DNA of 64,000 nt, from the NCBI GenBank assembly GCA_002441285.1, contig DJVR01000064.1:8318-72317 (forward strand), written 5' to 3'. Position numbers and translations under genes: made by a program. The notes under the pieces were generated by a model, which was not told the DNA's origin, did no database searches, and saw only the letters and a program-made list of their open reading frames with translations. This DNA comes from Candidatus Atribacteria bacterium UBA6251 (GTDB lineage Bacteria; Atribacterota; Phoenicimicrobiia; Phoenicimicrobiales; Phoenicimicrobiaceae). This document shows, in pieces, positions 26,109 to 36,156 of the stretch. Every line of letters begins with the position of its first letter. Position 1 is the stretch's first letter.

Positions 26109-28212
26109 ATGAATTTGATGGAAAATGATAAAATAGTTTTGAAGAATAATGAAGAAACAGTATATTTAAAAATAATTGAATTGGTCATTTTAGCATTGAT
26201 TTTCTTGGTACCCCTGGTCTTTTATCCTTATTGTATTACTGTTTTCTTGCCGGCGAAGGAACTTGTAGTAGAATTTTTGACTTTAATTGCTTTGATGTTT
26301 TGGGGATTACGAATAGTAAGTCTAAAGAGATTTAGTTTTCAATCTTCTCCCCTCAATCTACCCATTTTAAGCTTTATGATGATAGGAATTTTTTCCCTAA
26401 TCTGGTCTTCTAGTTTTTTTATTAGCTTAAAAGGACTACTTCTGTTCTTATCTGGACCTTTATTATACTTTGTAGTAATTAATAATATTAAAGAAGAAAA
26501 ACAAATTTATCGGTTTCTCAATTTTTTAATATTATTAGGAGGCTTTTTTGGAATATACGGTATTTTACAATATAATGGTATAGATTTTTCTTTCTGGATT
26601 CGCAATATTGGTAGACAACAAGTTTTTGGGCTCTTTGGTAATATTAATTACTTTGCAGAATACTTAATAATTCCTCTTCCAGTGGCAATTGCTTCTTTCT
26701 TTATATTTCGCAATAAATTGTATAAAACTTTTGTATTCTTTTCTATTATAACTATGGGTTTAAGCCTTATCTTTACCTTTACTCGTGGCTCTTATCTTGC
26801 TTTAGGGGGTTTCCATAAGTGTAATGTTTTTGCTTTTTCTATCCTTGCAAGGTAAAGAATTTTTAAAGAAGAATAGAAAAATATTTATCTTCATTATTAT
26901 ATTAATGGTTATTATCTCAATTTTATTTATTGTACCCAATCCCTTAAATCAAACCGGAACAGTTTTATCAAAAATAAAAGGAAGAGTTGCTCTAACCCAA
27001 TTAATTACAGATAATTCTTTAAGGGCAAGATTAGCTACTTGGAAATCTGCCTTAATAATGATTAAAGAAAGACCTTGGTTAGGTTTAGGAATAGGAACCT
27101 TTAAATATAATTCTTTACGCTATATAGCTAAATTTTTAGAACAGGGAGAGAATCGTTCTTTTTATCCTACCCTTGCTTCTACTGAAGCTCACAATGAATA
27201 TTTACAATTTTGGGCAGAAATCGGAATAATCGGTTTATTGATTTTTATTTGGTTTATCATTAGTTATTTTAAATATTGTCTAAAAATGATAAAAAAGATT
27301 AAGGATGAATATGCTCGAGGAATCTTAATAGGTATGATAGGAGTAGCGGTTGCTATGGTAGTGGATTCTATCTTTGGTTTTCCTTTACATTTGCCTGCCT
27401 CGGTTAGCTTGTTCTGGTTAATAATTGCTCTCAGCATAACTTTAATTAGAATAAAAGTTTATGCCCAAGAGAACAAAAAATTTGTAAAAAAGATAGATAA
27501 ATCAGGCAAAAAAGATGAAAAAGCACTATTGCTTAGTACAAAAAATTTATTATCTATAGCAATAATCCTTTTTACTGTTTTTTTGAGTACGCTTATCATT
27601 CGTCCATTTATGGCTCGAACCTATTGGTTTTCGGGAAATAAAGAGTTAAATGCTAAGAGAGTGGATAATGCCATAAAAAATTACCAACAAGCATTAAGAT
27701 GGGATCCTTATTTAGGTGAAGTATATTATCAAATAGGCAAAATTTTACAGAATAAAAATTTAAATAATGTTGCCTTACAATATTTTGAAAAAGCAGAAAA
27801 ATATGTCGATCATCCTGATTTATCTCAGGATCTTGCCAGGATCTATCCGTTAAATAAATCTTACGATCTAGCTATTTTGAAATTGAAACAAGCGATTACC
27901 TATCAATCTGATCTGAAATCAATGCTGCCTTTAATGTATCAATTAGGTTCAGTATATATTATCAAAAAAGATTATGATCAAGGCGAAATAATATTTAAGA
28001 AAGCCTTAAATATAGACCCTTCTTATTACAAAGCTAATTATGGATTAGCTACCATCTATCTTAATCAGAATAAAATCGAAGAAGCACTGGTTGAATTAAA
28101 AAAGGTAATCGAACTTGCCCCGGACAGCCTGGAAGCAAATTATGCCCGGAATATTATGCAACAAATCGCTCAGGAAAAGCTAAAATCCCAACCAACGGAA
28201 ACAGACAACTGA
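26109..28212 (+). pseudogene. Second O-antigen ligase/TPR gene split by one extra G
   Basis: The first frame (26109-26855) ends FTRGSYLALGG and then runs into foreign codons; the second (from about 26806, to 28212) goes on with VSISVMFLLFLSLQGKEFLK. Removing one base from the G run at 26805-26809 gives a single 700-residue frame (LALGVSISVMF), colinear with the 714-residue paralogue at 23342, including membrane helices, EAHNEYLQFWAEIGIIGL loop and TPR tail. It may be a real lesion, a phase-variable G run or a sequencing error; everything else about the gene looks healthy. Confidence 0.8.
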
Positions 28213-28352
28213 AATGATTGGTAGGATGGTTACCCAGTTGCCCGGTTATCCGGTTTGCCAGTCTGCCATTTGGAATCAGTTAAGCTATTTATCAGTGAGT
28301 TAGCTGACTATATAATTGTAAATCTCCTCCTCTCTATTATTGCAAACCAGAG

Positions 28353-28381
28353 TTGACAAATAATCAATTATAATGTAAACT
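28353..28381 (+). promoter_or_regulatory. Likely promoter of the AAA ATPase gene
   Basis: TTGACA (28353-28358), 17 bp, TAAACT (28376-28381); the -35 is perfect, the -10 has four matches. It lies 42 bases before the ATG at 28423. Confidence 0.5.
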
Positions 28382-28422
28382 ATAGTTAGCAATATCACAG
28401 TAAAATAGTAAAAGGAAACAGA

Positions 28423-29895
28423 ATGGCAAAAAATATAGAAGGCAAAGAAAAATTGAAAAAACTTTTATATTTCCATAACCCTTGGTGGATAGGCCATAGA
28501 GTTCCAGACTCCCTCAAGCTAACTTACCGAAGGCCGGTATTAAAAAAGCTCCTCGAGTATTTTAAATTAGATAGGGCTATCCTTATTAAGGGACCGCGAA
28601 GGACAGGGAAGACTACCCTTCTTTACCAAATTATTGATGAATTAATAACTAAAAGAGAAATGCCAGCCCAAAATATAATTTATCTTTCCTGTGATGACCC
28701 TGAATTAAAATTGCTCACCAGCTCTCCCTCAGATTCACGGATAAACCTGTCTGATATATTAGATGTTTATGAACAGCTAAGAGAAAAAACTATAAAAGAA
28801 TTAAAACCCAATGAGAAGATTTATCTTTTTTTAGATGAAGTTCACTTCTGGGAAGGATGGCAGTTTGAAATAAAAAAATATTTTGATAAAAAATATCCTC
28901 TTAAATTTATATTATCAGGTTCCTCAGCTTCTCTTATCAAGAGAGGGTCTGAATCATTAATGGGCAGGACCATAGAAGAGCTTATATTGCCCTTTAGTTT
29001 TTATGAGTTTTTATCCTGCCAGTTAAAAGATAAAAGATTAGATAAAATTATTCTTAATTTGCAGAAGGATTTTACCCCTTCTAATTTACTTAAAGGGGTA
29101 ACCGGTCTTTTTTCGGACAGGGATAGTATATCGCCAATCGACCAGCTGATTCCCTATCAAAATAAAATTAAAATTCTTTTTGCCGAATATCTTAATCGGG
29201 GAGGATTTCCCCATCTTCTAGAGGTAGAAAATCCTATTCTGTGGCAGAGGCTTCTTCGAGAAGATGTTATTGAAAAAGTTATTTATCGAGACCTGGTAGA
29301 CCTTTACGAAATAAAAAAACCGCAGGTTCTGGAAAAATTTTTCCTCTATCTGGCCGGTCACTCTTCTGATATTATGAACATTACTAATATAGCTAATTCC
29401 CTCTGCCTGAGCAGAGAATATACCCTAAAATATTTAAATTACCTTATCGAATCATTTTTAGTTTTTGGGATAAAAAAGTATTCTCCCTCGGTAGAAAAGC
29501 AGATTCGTAGTAATCAGAAGGTTTATCTTATCGATAGCGGTTTAATTACTGTCTTTGGAGGGGGAAATAACGAGAATAGGGTAGATGGCCAAAAAGTAGA
29601 GAGCTTGGTTGGCAGGTGTTTCTTAAAAGATAAAGTTTTTTATTGGAGGGAAAGAGAAGAAGTTGACTTTGTGCTTGATATAGATGGAGTCGGCAGTAAT
29701 TCTCTTCTGCCTGTCGAAGTTAAATATCGTAATACTATTTTGCCAGGAGACCTGAAAGGGATAGTCAAATTTATGGGAAGGTATGGAGTTAGAGAAGGGG
29801 TGGTGGTTAGTAAAGATTTGTTGCAGAAGAGGGAACAGGATGATAAAATATTATGGCTAATCCCCGCCTGGCTAATTTTATTGTTAATAAGTTAA
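28423..29895 (+). CDS. AAA_14/DUF4143 family ATPase
   Basis: 490 residues. Walker A GPRRTGKT at 57-64, Walker B LFLDEV at 135-140, then FILSGSSASL as sensor region. A helical region and the DUF4143 part follow (ISREYTLKYLNYLIESFLVFGIK, then a nuclease-like PVEVKYRN near 425-435, and KVYLIDSGLI). Such ATPases are common, mobile and often many per genome; the DUF4143 end looks like a restriction-enzyme fold but the role is unknown. It stands alone with its own promoter and no clear tie to the polysaccharide genes. Confidence 0.87.
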   Translation: MAKNIEGKEKLKKLLYFHNPWWIGHRVPDSLKLTYRRPVLKKLLEYFKLDRAILIKGPRRTGKTTLLYQIIDELITKREMPAQNIIYLSCDDPELKLLTSSPSDSRINLSDILDVYEQLREKTIKELKPNEKIYLFLDEVHFWEGWQFEIKKYFDKKYPLKFILSGSSASLIKRGSESLMGRTIEELILPFSFYEFLSCQLKDKRLDKIILNLQKDFTPSNLLKGVTGLFSDRDSISPIDQLIPYQNKIKILFAEYLNRGGFPHLLEVENPILWQRLLREDVIEKVIYRDLVDLYEIKKPQVLEKFFLYLAGHSSDIMNITNIANSLCLSREYTLKYLNYLIESFLVFGIKKYSPSVEKQIRSNQKVYLIDSGLITVFGGGNNENRVDGQKVESLVGRCFLKDKVFYWREREEVDFVLDIDGVGSNSLLPVEVKYRNTILPGDLKGIVKFMGRYGVREGVVVSKDLLQKREQDDKILWLIPAWLILLLIS

Positions 29896-29953
29896 ATAGA
29901 ATTATAGTTTCAAGCCTCTTTGCTCTTTGTGAGTAAAAATTAAATCAATATAT

Positions 29954-29995
29954 CTCCTCCCCCTTGAGGGGGGAGGATTAAGGTGGGGGTGAGAG
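29954..29995. repeat. CTCCCCC...GGGGGAG interspersed repeat
   Basis: CTCCTCCCCCTTGAGG and GGGGAGGATTAAGGTGGGGG form a GC-rich hairpin with a 3' tail. A related copy in the other orientation lies at 54652-54686. This repeat type is familiar from many unrelated bacterial genomes. The rest of the 29896-30097 gap holds no gene. Confidence 0.6.
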
Positions 29996-30097
29996 AATAT
30001 TTGATTGTATTTCTCTTACACTTGTAGCCAGCGCCTATACGCTAAACGTTGTATGCTAACTAAATACTAACGACTAAAAAAACAGGAGGTTTTTTAA

Positions 30098-31324
30098 ATG
30101 CCGGAAATACAGGAAGAAGAAATTGATTTACGAGAATACATTAATGTCTTACTAAAAAGAAAAGGAATTATTATCTTAATTTTTCTAATTGCGGTGATTA
30201 CTGCCGCAGTGGTGAGCTATTTTGTTTTAAAACCTGTCTATGAGGCAAATGTAGTTATAACAGTTTCAACACCCAAGATTAAAAATTCACTTATAGACGA
30301 GATTTCTATAGAAGATTACAAAAACTTAATTAAAGATATTGAAATCGAAGAAGAACTAATACAAAAATTAAATTTAGACAAGGCTCCCTTCGAACTAACC
30401 CCTTACGATTTAGATCAAATGCTTACCATAGAACTGCCAAAAGGTACTAATCTTATAAAAATAAGTTTACAGGCCTCTAATCCCAAGTTAACTAAAGATA
30501 TAATTAATAACTGGGCAACTTTATTTGTAGAGAAAAACAAAAAATTATATTTCGATAAAGTAAAAAAAACTAAAATTAGCGTTGAAGATAGATTAAAATA
30601 TGCTGAAAAGGATTATTTTGAAATTGAAGAGAAATTAATGAAATTTAATGAAACTGATAATGTGGAAACAATAGAAAATGAAATTAAATATAAAACAACA
30701 AAAATATCAAATTTTAAATCAAGATTGATTGATATTCAATTATCTTTAGAAAAAGAAAAGGTAAAAAAAGAACAAATTGTTAAAGCAATAAGTGAGCAGG
30801 AAAAAATATTAAAATTAAATAAATCAATAGTTGATGACCTATTTTTCCAACAGTTAATATCTGACATTACAGATACTAATCTTGAAGTTGCTAATCTGAC
30901 CTATATTAGCGAAGTAACAAACCCAATTTATTATAATTTAGCTCAACAGTTAATTTCTACAGATATTTTAGTTAATTGTTTAATAGCAGAAGAGAATCAA
31001 TTGAAAAAATATATTAATGATTTTAATGCAAGTTTAGAAGATTTAAAAAAAGAATTAACTGAAAAAAAATTAATTCTATCCCAATTGAATAGAGAATATA
31101 GTGTGAAAGAAAAATTGTATAATAATCTTCACAAGCAAGCTGAAGAAATTTGGCTTACCGAAACTGCCGAAAAAGATTTATTGAAGATTGCCAGTTTAGC
31201 TTATGAACCAAAATATCCTATTAAACCAAACAAAAAATTAAATATCTTAATCGCTGGAGTGCTTGGTCTATTCGTAGGTATATTTGCGGCTTTCTTCCTC
31301 GAATTCTGGCAAAAAGGAAAATAG
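30098..31324 (+). CDS. wzz: Wzz-type polysaccharide chain-length regulator
   Basis: 408 residues with the Wzz topology: EIDLREYINVLLKRKG start, first membrane helix about 23-46, a long periplasmic part with coiled coil (about 160-360), the PKYPIKPNKKLNILIAG proline-rich motif and a second membrane helix about 383-402. It sets the chain length made by Wzy and may interact with export. GGAGG stands before the ATG. There is no cytoplasmic tyrosine kinase domain. A dead copy of its first third lies at 59557. Confidence 0.87.
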   Translation: MPEIQEEEIDLREYINVLLKRKGIIILIFLIAVITAAVVSYFVLKPVYEANVVITVSTPKIKNSLIDEISIEDYKNLIKDIEIEEELIQKLNLDKAPFELTPYDLDQMLTIELPKGTNLIKISLQASNPKLTKDIINNWATLFVEKNKKLYFDKVKKTKISVEDRLKYAEKDYFEIEEKLMKFNETDNVETIENEIKYKTTKISNFKSRLIDIQLSLEKEKVKKEQIVKAISEQEKILKLNKSIVDDLFFQQLISDITDTNLEVANLTYISEVTNPIYYNLAQQLISTDILVNCLIAEENQLKKYINDFNASLEDLKKELTEKKLILSQLNREYSVKEKLYNNLHKQAEEIWLTETAEKDLLKIASLAYEPKYPIKPNKKLNILIAGVLGLFVGIFAAFFLEFWQKGK

Positions 31325-31331
31325 AAAATAT

Positions 31332-31356
31332 GTCATTCCTGCGCAAGCAGGAATCT
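31332..31356. repeat. GTCATTCC-type repeat
   Basis: GTCATTCCTGCGCAAGCAGG and AATCT: a hairpin ATTCCTGC/GCAGGAAT with a four-base loop. It resembles the GTCATTCCCGCGAAAGCGGG repeats of many environmental genomes. A degenerate partner lies at 53601-53647. Confidence 0.6.
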
Positions 31357-31376
31357 ATTATTATTTTTTCTTATAC

Positions 31377-31401
31377 CACAGGAAAAGGGTCCTGTGTTTT
31401 T
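31377..31401 (+). terminator. Rho-independent terminator after wzz
   Basis: CACAGGA (31377-31383) pairs with TCCTGTG (31390-31396) around AAAGGG, and five T follow. It lies 53 bp after the wzz stop codon. Confidence 0.6.
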
Positions 31402-31525
31402 ACTGGAGTAGGCTTGCTTGTCATTCCTGAAATATAGGGGTTCAATGCATCGAGCTTGCGATAAACTTTTATGACCGCTGAAATTATTGCAAAATGTAAA
31501 GTAATATACTTTATAATTGTAAATA

Positions 31526-31554
31526 TTGACAATTGTTTTACTTATTATTATAAT
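31526..31554 (+). promoter_or_regulatory. Consensus promoter of the VapBC-like pair
   Basis: TTGACA (31526-31531), 17 bp, TATAAT (31549-31554): perfect hexamers and spacing. The promoter lies inside the longest open frame of the antitoxin, which shows that the real start is the later ATG at 31592. Confidence 0.82.
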
Positions 31555-31591
31555 TAAGATGAATAATAGTATAGTAAAAGAAGGTGTAAAA

Positions 31592-31831
31592 ATGAAGACA
31601 ATGATAACGATCAGCAGTAAATATCAAATTGTTATTCCTCGAGAGGTAAGGGAAAAATTAGATCTCAAAGCCGGAGACAAGCTAATAATAAAGACCAATA
31701 AGGAAAAAATAATTATCTACCCCCAACCAAAAAGTTATGCAAAATACGCCTTAGGATTAGGAAAAGAAATTTGGCAAGGTATTGATGCAACTGAATATGT
31801 GCGAAAGGAAAGGGAAACGTGGAAGACCTAA
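31592..31831 (+). CDS. AbrB/SpoVT-type antitoxin
   Basis: 79 residues from ATG 31592 (AGAAGGTG just upstream). The AbrB swapped-hairpin domain is complete: MITISSKYQIVIPREVREKL, then DLKAGDKLIIKTNKEKIIIYP. The tail (about 50-79) would wrap around the toxin. It overlaps the PIN gene by 13 bases, the usual antitoxin-toxin order. It probably represses its own strong promoter together with the toxin. Confidence 0.87.
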   Translation: MKTMITISSKYQIVIPREVREKLDLKAGDKLIIKTNKEKIIIYPQPKSYAKYALGLGKEIWQGIDATEYVRKERETWKT

Positions 31832-32253
31832 AAGGAAAGATAGTAGGTCTGGATACTATGGTTTTTATTTATCACTTTGAAGAGAATCAGCTATATTCTC
31901 CTTTAACTTTTTCTATTTTTGAAAGCTTAGAAAAAGGAAATTTTAATGCCGTTACTTCTATACTTACTTTGTTAGAAATTTTGGTTAAACCCAAAAGAGA
32001 GAACAATTCAATTCTTACTGAAAGATATAAATTATTATTTGAAACCTTCCCTAATTTACAGGTGAAATCTCTTGATGAAAACATCGCCGATATTGCTTCC
32101 AGTTTAAGAGCTAACTATAATATTAATGTTCCCGATGCTATTCAGATAGCTAATTCCTTAGAAGCAAAAGCTGATATATTTATTACCAATGATGCAACTT
32201 TGAAAAAAATAACAGAAATAAAAGTTTTGTTATTAGATGAAATGTTAAAATAG
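31819..32253 (+). CDS. PIN-domain ribonuclease (VapC-like toxin)
   Basis: 144 residues, GTG start inside the antitoxin gene. PIN motifs: VGLDTMVFIYHFE (first Asp), LTLLEILVKP (Glu), NVPDAIQIANSLEAKADIFITNDATLKKI (last acidic group). All catalytic acids seem present, so the toxin looks active. VapC toxins cut tRNA or rRNA. The pair is the only intact toxin-antitoxin module here; HEPN and MazF modules in the window are broken. Confidence 0.87.
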   Translation: MEDLKGKIVGLDTMVFIYHFEENQLYSPLTFSIFESLEKGNFNAVTSILTLLEILVKPKRENNSILTERYKLLFETFPNLQVKSLDENIADIASSLRANYNINVPDAIQIANSLEAKADIFITNDATLKKITEIKVLLLDEMLK

Positions 32254-32292
32254 TCCATCTAGTTCTACCTAAAAACCGAAGGTTTTTATATT

Positions 32293-33087
32293 ATGAAAAT
32301 AAACCAAAAAATATTTATATGGATATCTGTTATAATATTTTTATCAGCCAGTAATGTCTTTACTCTTGAAGTTTTTACCCAGAATCAGAATAATGAGTCT
32401 ACACCCAAAACTGTTCCCCAAACTGTCCTGGTGGAATTATTTGTGCAATCGACTTGTACTACCTGTCCAACTGCTGAATTCTGTTTGGAAGATTTAGCCT
32501 GGGAATATGGCACCTCAAAATTTATCCTGGTGCAGGAACATCTCTGGGGAGATGGATATGATACCCCGGAAACTAATGCTCGTTATGATTGGTATGTCGG
32601 AGAGGGAGATAAGGGAACTCCTGATGTATTTATAAATGGTTTAACCAAAAGATATCTGGGATTATTTTGTGAATGTGCGGAAGAGAATTATGAATGTTAT
32701 AAAAAGGCAATTGATGAAGAATTAGACAAACCATCTTTTCTTCAGATTTCTGCTACCTGGAGGCAAGAGGGGTCTGCTCTGATTATTGAAGGCACAGTAA
32801 AAAATTTAAGTGATCAACCTTTAGAGAATCTAGCGGTAAGTGGTATGTTAGGTAGGGAGGAGAATGAACCAGGTCTCTATAATTACATTCAGGACATCTT
32901 TGCCTTTCAGGAAATACCAACTTTTTCTCCTGGAGCTATCTTTTCTTTCACTTTTTATCCCGAAATTAATTTTCCGCTTAATACTGATAGGGAAGAAAAA
33001 GAGGATATCTCTGAAGTTTTACACCTGGTGGTCTTTGTTCAGAATTTAGAGACCAAAAAAATTTTACAATCTTTTTATATAGAATAA
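32293..33087 (+). CDS. Thioredoxin-fold secreted protein, CTTC motif
   Basis: Third member of the family seen at 21241 and 22156. A signal peptide without a lipobox covers about residues 1-25. VLVELFVQSTCTTCPT gives the CxxC pair Cys55/Cys58 and GTPDVFINGL the cis-proline; the C-terminal half is the same beta-sandwich, ending KILQSFYIE as the others end in EILQALY(V/I)E. Extra cysteines (FCLED, FCECAEENYECY) set it apart. It follows the toxin gene by 39 bp, by position only. Confidence 0.8.
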   Translation: MKINQKIFIWISVIIFLSASNVFTLEVFTQNQNNESTPKTVPQTVLVELFVQSTCTTCPTAEFCLEDLAWEYGTSKFILVQEHLWGDGYDTPETNARYDWYVGEGDKGTPDVFINGLTKRYLGLFCECAEENYECYKKAIDEELDKPSFLQISATWRQEGSALIIEGTVKNLSDQPLENLAVSGMLGREENEPGLYNYIQDIFAFQEIPTFSPGAIFSFTFYPEINFPLNTDREEKEDISEVLHLVVFVQNLETKKILQSFYIE

Positions 33088-33163
33088 AAGAGAACAGGCT
33101 ACTTTTTATAACTATTATTCCGGATAATATAAAATCTATAAAAAAGTAACTTGTCCCTTTTTA
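33083..33163. repeat. GGGACAG-type inverted repeat, copy 4
   Basis: Arms at 33083-33110 (AGAGAACAGGCTACTTTTTA) and 33137-33163 (TAAAAAAGTAACTTGTCCCT) pair with few mismatches. It overlaps the stop codon of the thioredoxin-fold gene and ends 24 bases before the phosphohexomutase start, so it may terminate the former. Confidence 0.7.
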
Positions 33164-33186
33164 TCTAAGGGAGGAAAACTTAAAAG

Positions 33187-35007
33187 ATGGATTATTTAGA
33201 AAAATATAAATTTTGGTTAGAGAATGAATACTTTAGTGAGGAAGCAAAGGCTGAATTACGTGCTATTGCCGCTGATGAAGAGGAAATAAAGGATCGCTTT
33301 TATAAAGAATTGGAGTTTGGTACTGGAGGCTTGCGAGGTAAAATTGCAATAGGTACTAATCGAATGAATATCTACACTGTTTCTCGGGTTACCCAAGGGC
33401 TTGCCAATTATCTTATTGAAAAAGCCCAGGAAGAAATCCGAAAAGAAGAAAATATTCCTCCCTTAGAGTACCTACAGAAAGGTGTAGTTATTGCCTATGA
33501 TTGCCGTCATCAATCTCGGGAATTTGCCGAAACTACCGCTTTAGTCCTTGCCGCCAACCACATTAAAGTTTATCTTTTTTCCGATATTCGTCCTACTCCT
33601 GAACTTTCTTTTGCCGTAATCCATCTTAAAGCTATTGCCGGTATAGTAATTACTGCCAGTCATAATCCACCAGAGTATAATGGTTATAAAGTTTATGGAC
33701 CTGATGGCGGACAGGTGATCCCGGAGATCGCCAACCGCATTACTGCTCATATCAATCGAATTACAGATTATTCCTTGATTCAGAAAATAGAACGTCCTAC
33801 TGCCCTTCAACAAGGACTTCTAAAAATAATAGGAGAAGAAGTAGATTCTCAGTATTTAAAAAAAGTTCAAGGGCTTGCCATTCGCTCCCATTTTCCCGGT
33901 GAAATAGATCCGTCTATAAAAATCGTTTATACTCCCCTCCATGGGGCAGGGTATCAGCCCATTAGTACTATTTTAAAACAACAAGGCTTTACCCATCTCT
34001 ATTTCGTTAAAGAACAAATTCCTCCTGATCCTGAATTCTCTACCGTAGAATCACCCAATCCGGAAAATCCCGCTGCCTTTAAGTTAGCTATTCAGTTAGC
34101 TCAAAAAGTTGAGGCCGAAATTATTCTAGCTACCGATCCTGATGCAGATAGACTGGCTTTAGCCGTGAAATCTCCATCCTCTTCTAACTCTCCTTCTACC
34201 TCTAACCCTCCTTTTTCCTATACTATCCTTAATGGCAATCAGGTAGGGGTTCTTCTACTTCACTATATCTTAAGTAGTAAACAAGAAAAACAACAGCTCC
34301 CCCCAAATAGTTTTATAGTGAAAACAGTAGTAACCAGTGATATGTCCCGGGTAATTGCGGCAGATTTTGGCGTAGAAACCTACGAAACTCTCACTGGATT
34401 TAAATTTATCTGTAATAAAGCTATTCAGGTGGAAGAAAAGGAGAAAAAGAATTTTCTTTTTGGTTATGAAGAAAGTATCGGATATTTAACCGGAACCTTT
34501 GTTCGGGATAAGGATGCGATTATTTCTGCCCTCTTAATCAGTGAGATGGCTGCCTATTATTTCCGGCAAAAAAAGAATTTATTTCAGGTCTTACAGGAAC
34601 TTTATCAAAAATACGGATACTATCAGGAAGAAGGACATTCGGTCTATCTGGAAGGAATGGAAGGGGAACAAAAGATGGCTCAGATTATGGAAACCTTTAG
34701 AAAGGAACTTCCTCCCATTCCAGGAATGGAAATCCTTCGCTATGAGGATATTCTTACTGGCACCAGCTATAATCTAAAAACTCAGCAAACCAAAAGCCTC
34801 GACTTACCTTCTTCCAATGTCTTAAAGATTGTCTTTACTGATGGCTCCTGGTATTGCCTTCGTCCCTCTGGCACAGAACCTAAAATCAAATTCTATTTTT
34901 CTTTTTCTGCTCCGACTCAGAAGGAAGCCCAGCAAAAACTAAACCTTACCAAATCCATCATCTTAAAAAAGATAGATTCTTTGATCGGGGAGACCGAAAA
35001 AATCTAA
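33187..35007 (+). CDS. Phosphoglucomutase/phosphomannomutase family enzyme
   Basis: 606 residues of the alpha-D-phosphohexomutase family. FGTGGLRGKI opens the fold; the phosphoserine loop is TASHNPPEYNGYK (Ser158); the magnesium loop is ATDPDADRLALA; the sugar loop FGYEESIGYL; the phosphate loop RPSGTEPKIKFY near the end. The length and GTGGLRG opening match the long PgcA-like group, which interconverts glucose-1-P and glucose-6-P. It would feed RmlA and the UDP-glucose path of the operon downstream. A Ser/Pro-rich insert lies near 330. Confidence 0.92.
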   Translation: MDYLEKYKFWLENEYFSEEAKAELRAIAADEEEIKDRFYKELEFGTGGLRGKIAIGTNRMNIYTVSRVTQGLANYLIEKAQEEIRKEENIPPLEYLQKGVVIAYDCRHQSREFAETTALVLAANHIKVYLFSDIRPTPELSFAVIHLKAIAGIVITASHNPPEYNGYKVYGPDGGQVIPEIANRITAHINRITDYSLIQKIERPTALQQGLLKIIGEEVDSQYLKKVQGLAIRSHFPGEIDPSIKIVYTPLHGAGYQPISTILKQQGFTHLYFVKEQIPPDPEFSTVESPNPENPAAFKLAIQLAQKVEAEIILATDPDADRLALAVKSPSSSNSPSTSNPPFSYTILNGNQVGVLLLHYILSSKQEKQQLPPNSFIVKTVVTSDMSRVIAADFGVETYETLTGFKFICNKAIQVEEKEKKNFLFGYEESIGYLTGTFVRDKDAIISALLISEMAAYYFRQKKNLFQVLQELYQKYGYYQEEGHSVYLEGMEGEQKMAQIMETFRKELPPIPGMEILRYEDILTGTSYNLKTQQTKSLDLPSSNVLKIVFTDGSWYCLRPSGTEPKIKFYFSFSAPTQKEAQQKLNLTKSIILKKIDSLIGETEKI

Positions 35008-35232
35008 CTATAAATAAAAAATAGTATTTACAAAATATTTTTGTTTTTATAAAATTAATAAATACAAAACTTTTTAAATCTGTTATTTTTAAAACCTCAA
35101 AGCTTAATTAAAATTTTTTATTAAAACCTAATATTATTTTTATTAGCTAATTTCCTTCCAAACTAAGGCGGTAGAAGGGGTTTAAATTAAAAGTAAGGGT
35201 AAAGAGCGTAAATAAGAGACTCGGGAGATAAA

Positions 35233-36156
35233 ATGTTTTCATTAAAAAATAAAAAAAATCTTAGCAATAAAATCTTTCTCTTTTCAATCTTAATTTACTT
35301 ATTCACTACTATTTTATGGCTTTCCTACTTTGAAATCAAAGACCCTTCTTCCTACGATATGGAAGATATATTTTTTGAGGGAATGTATCTATCTATTGCT
35401 GGTATTTGCTTTTTCTTTATCAATAAACTAAAATCTGCTTCCTTTAATCTAGGCTGGGGTTTATATGTCTGGGGATTAGTGATCAATATTCTTGATGAGT
35501 TTACTTCAGAACCTGGCTTTTATGATACTGTATTAGAAGGGATGATTGTTATTGCTGGATTAGTAGTAATTACCTACCATATCTATACTTTCTATTTTCA
35601 ACAACAGAAATTGGGAAAAAGATTAATCTACTTAGCTACTCATGACCCCATAACTAACTCTTATAATCGCCGCTATTTAAAGATATTGATTCGCGAAGAA
35701 GAAAAACGTTCTAAAAGATATAATCACCAGATAGGATTGATGATGATGGATATTGATAGATTCAAAGAACTTAACGATAAGTTTGGTCATCAAATGGGGG
35801 ATAAAGTTTTGCGTCGGGTGGCTAAATTTTTGGAAACTCAATTCCGAGTAGTGGATAGGGTTATTCGCTATGGGGGAGATGAATTTCTGATTGTCCTACC
35901 TGAAACTCAAAGCCTTAAAGACCTTAATCAACTTAAAGAACGACTAAAGGAAAAATTTAAAGAGGAGAAATTTGAGGAGCTTCCTACCGATTTTAGTTTC
36001 TCTCTTTCTATTGGTTGCGCCCTATGGAACCCCACTCAGGCTGCTTCCGTAGAAAATATGATTGATCAAGCCGACAAACAGATGTATCAAGAAAAGGAAA
36101 AGGGGAAAAACAATTATTCCCTCTCTCCTTCTTCCAACTTCCACTCTAAAACCTAA
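35233..36156 (+). CDS. Membrane diguanylate cyclase (GGDEF)
   Basis: About four membrane helices (residues 12-30, 48-64, 73-87, 103-122) precede a complete GGDEF domain. The active loop is YGGDEF (214-218), and RVVD at 205-208, five residues before it, is the RxxD inhibitory site for feedback by c-di-GMP. DIDRFKELNDKFGHQMGD is normal. The enzyme makes c-di-GMP, which often controls polysaccharide production; the operon downstream is a plausible target. No sensory domain other than the membrane part is seen. Confidence 0.92.
   Translation: MFSLKNKKNLSNKIFLFSILIYLFTTILWLSYFEIKDPSSYDMEDIFFEGMYLSIAGICFFFINKLKSASFNLGWGLYVWGLVINILDEFTSEPGFYDTVLEGMIVIAGLVVITYHIYTFYFQQQKLGKRLIYLATHDPITNSYNRRYLKILIREEEKRSKRYNHQIGLMMMDIDRFKELNDKFGHQMGDKVLRRVAKFLETQFRVVDRVIRYGGDEFLIVLPETQSLKDLNQLKERLKEKFKEEKFEELPTDFSFSLSIGCALWNPTQAASVENMIDQADKQMYQEKEKGKNNYSLSPSSNFHSKT

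Noticed and set aside
31430..31470. Possible tRNA-like segment (GGGGTTCAATGCATC)
   Set aside because: No cloverleaf arms could be built around it; it lies within repeat debris.
31526..31591. Upstream start of the AbrB-type antitoxin
   Set aside because: The upstream frame overlaps a perfect TTGACA-17-TATAAT promoter, so it cannot be translated from that promoter; ATG 31592 has a ribosome binding site.
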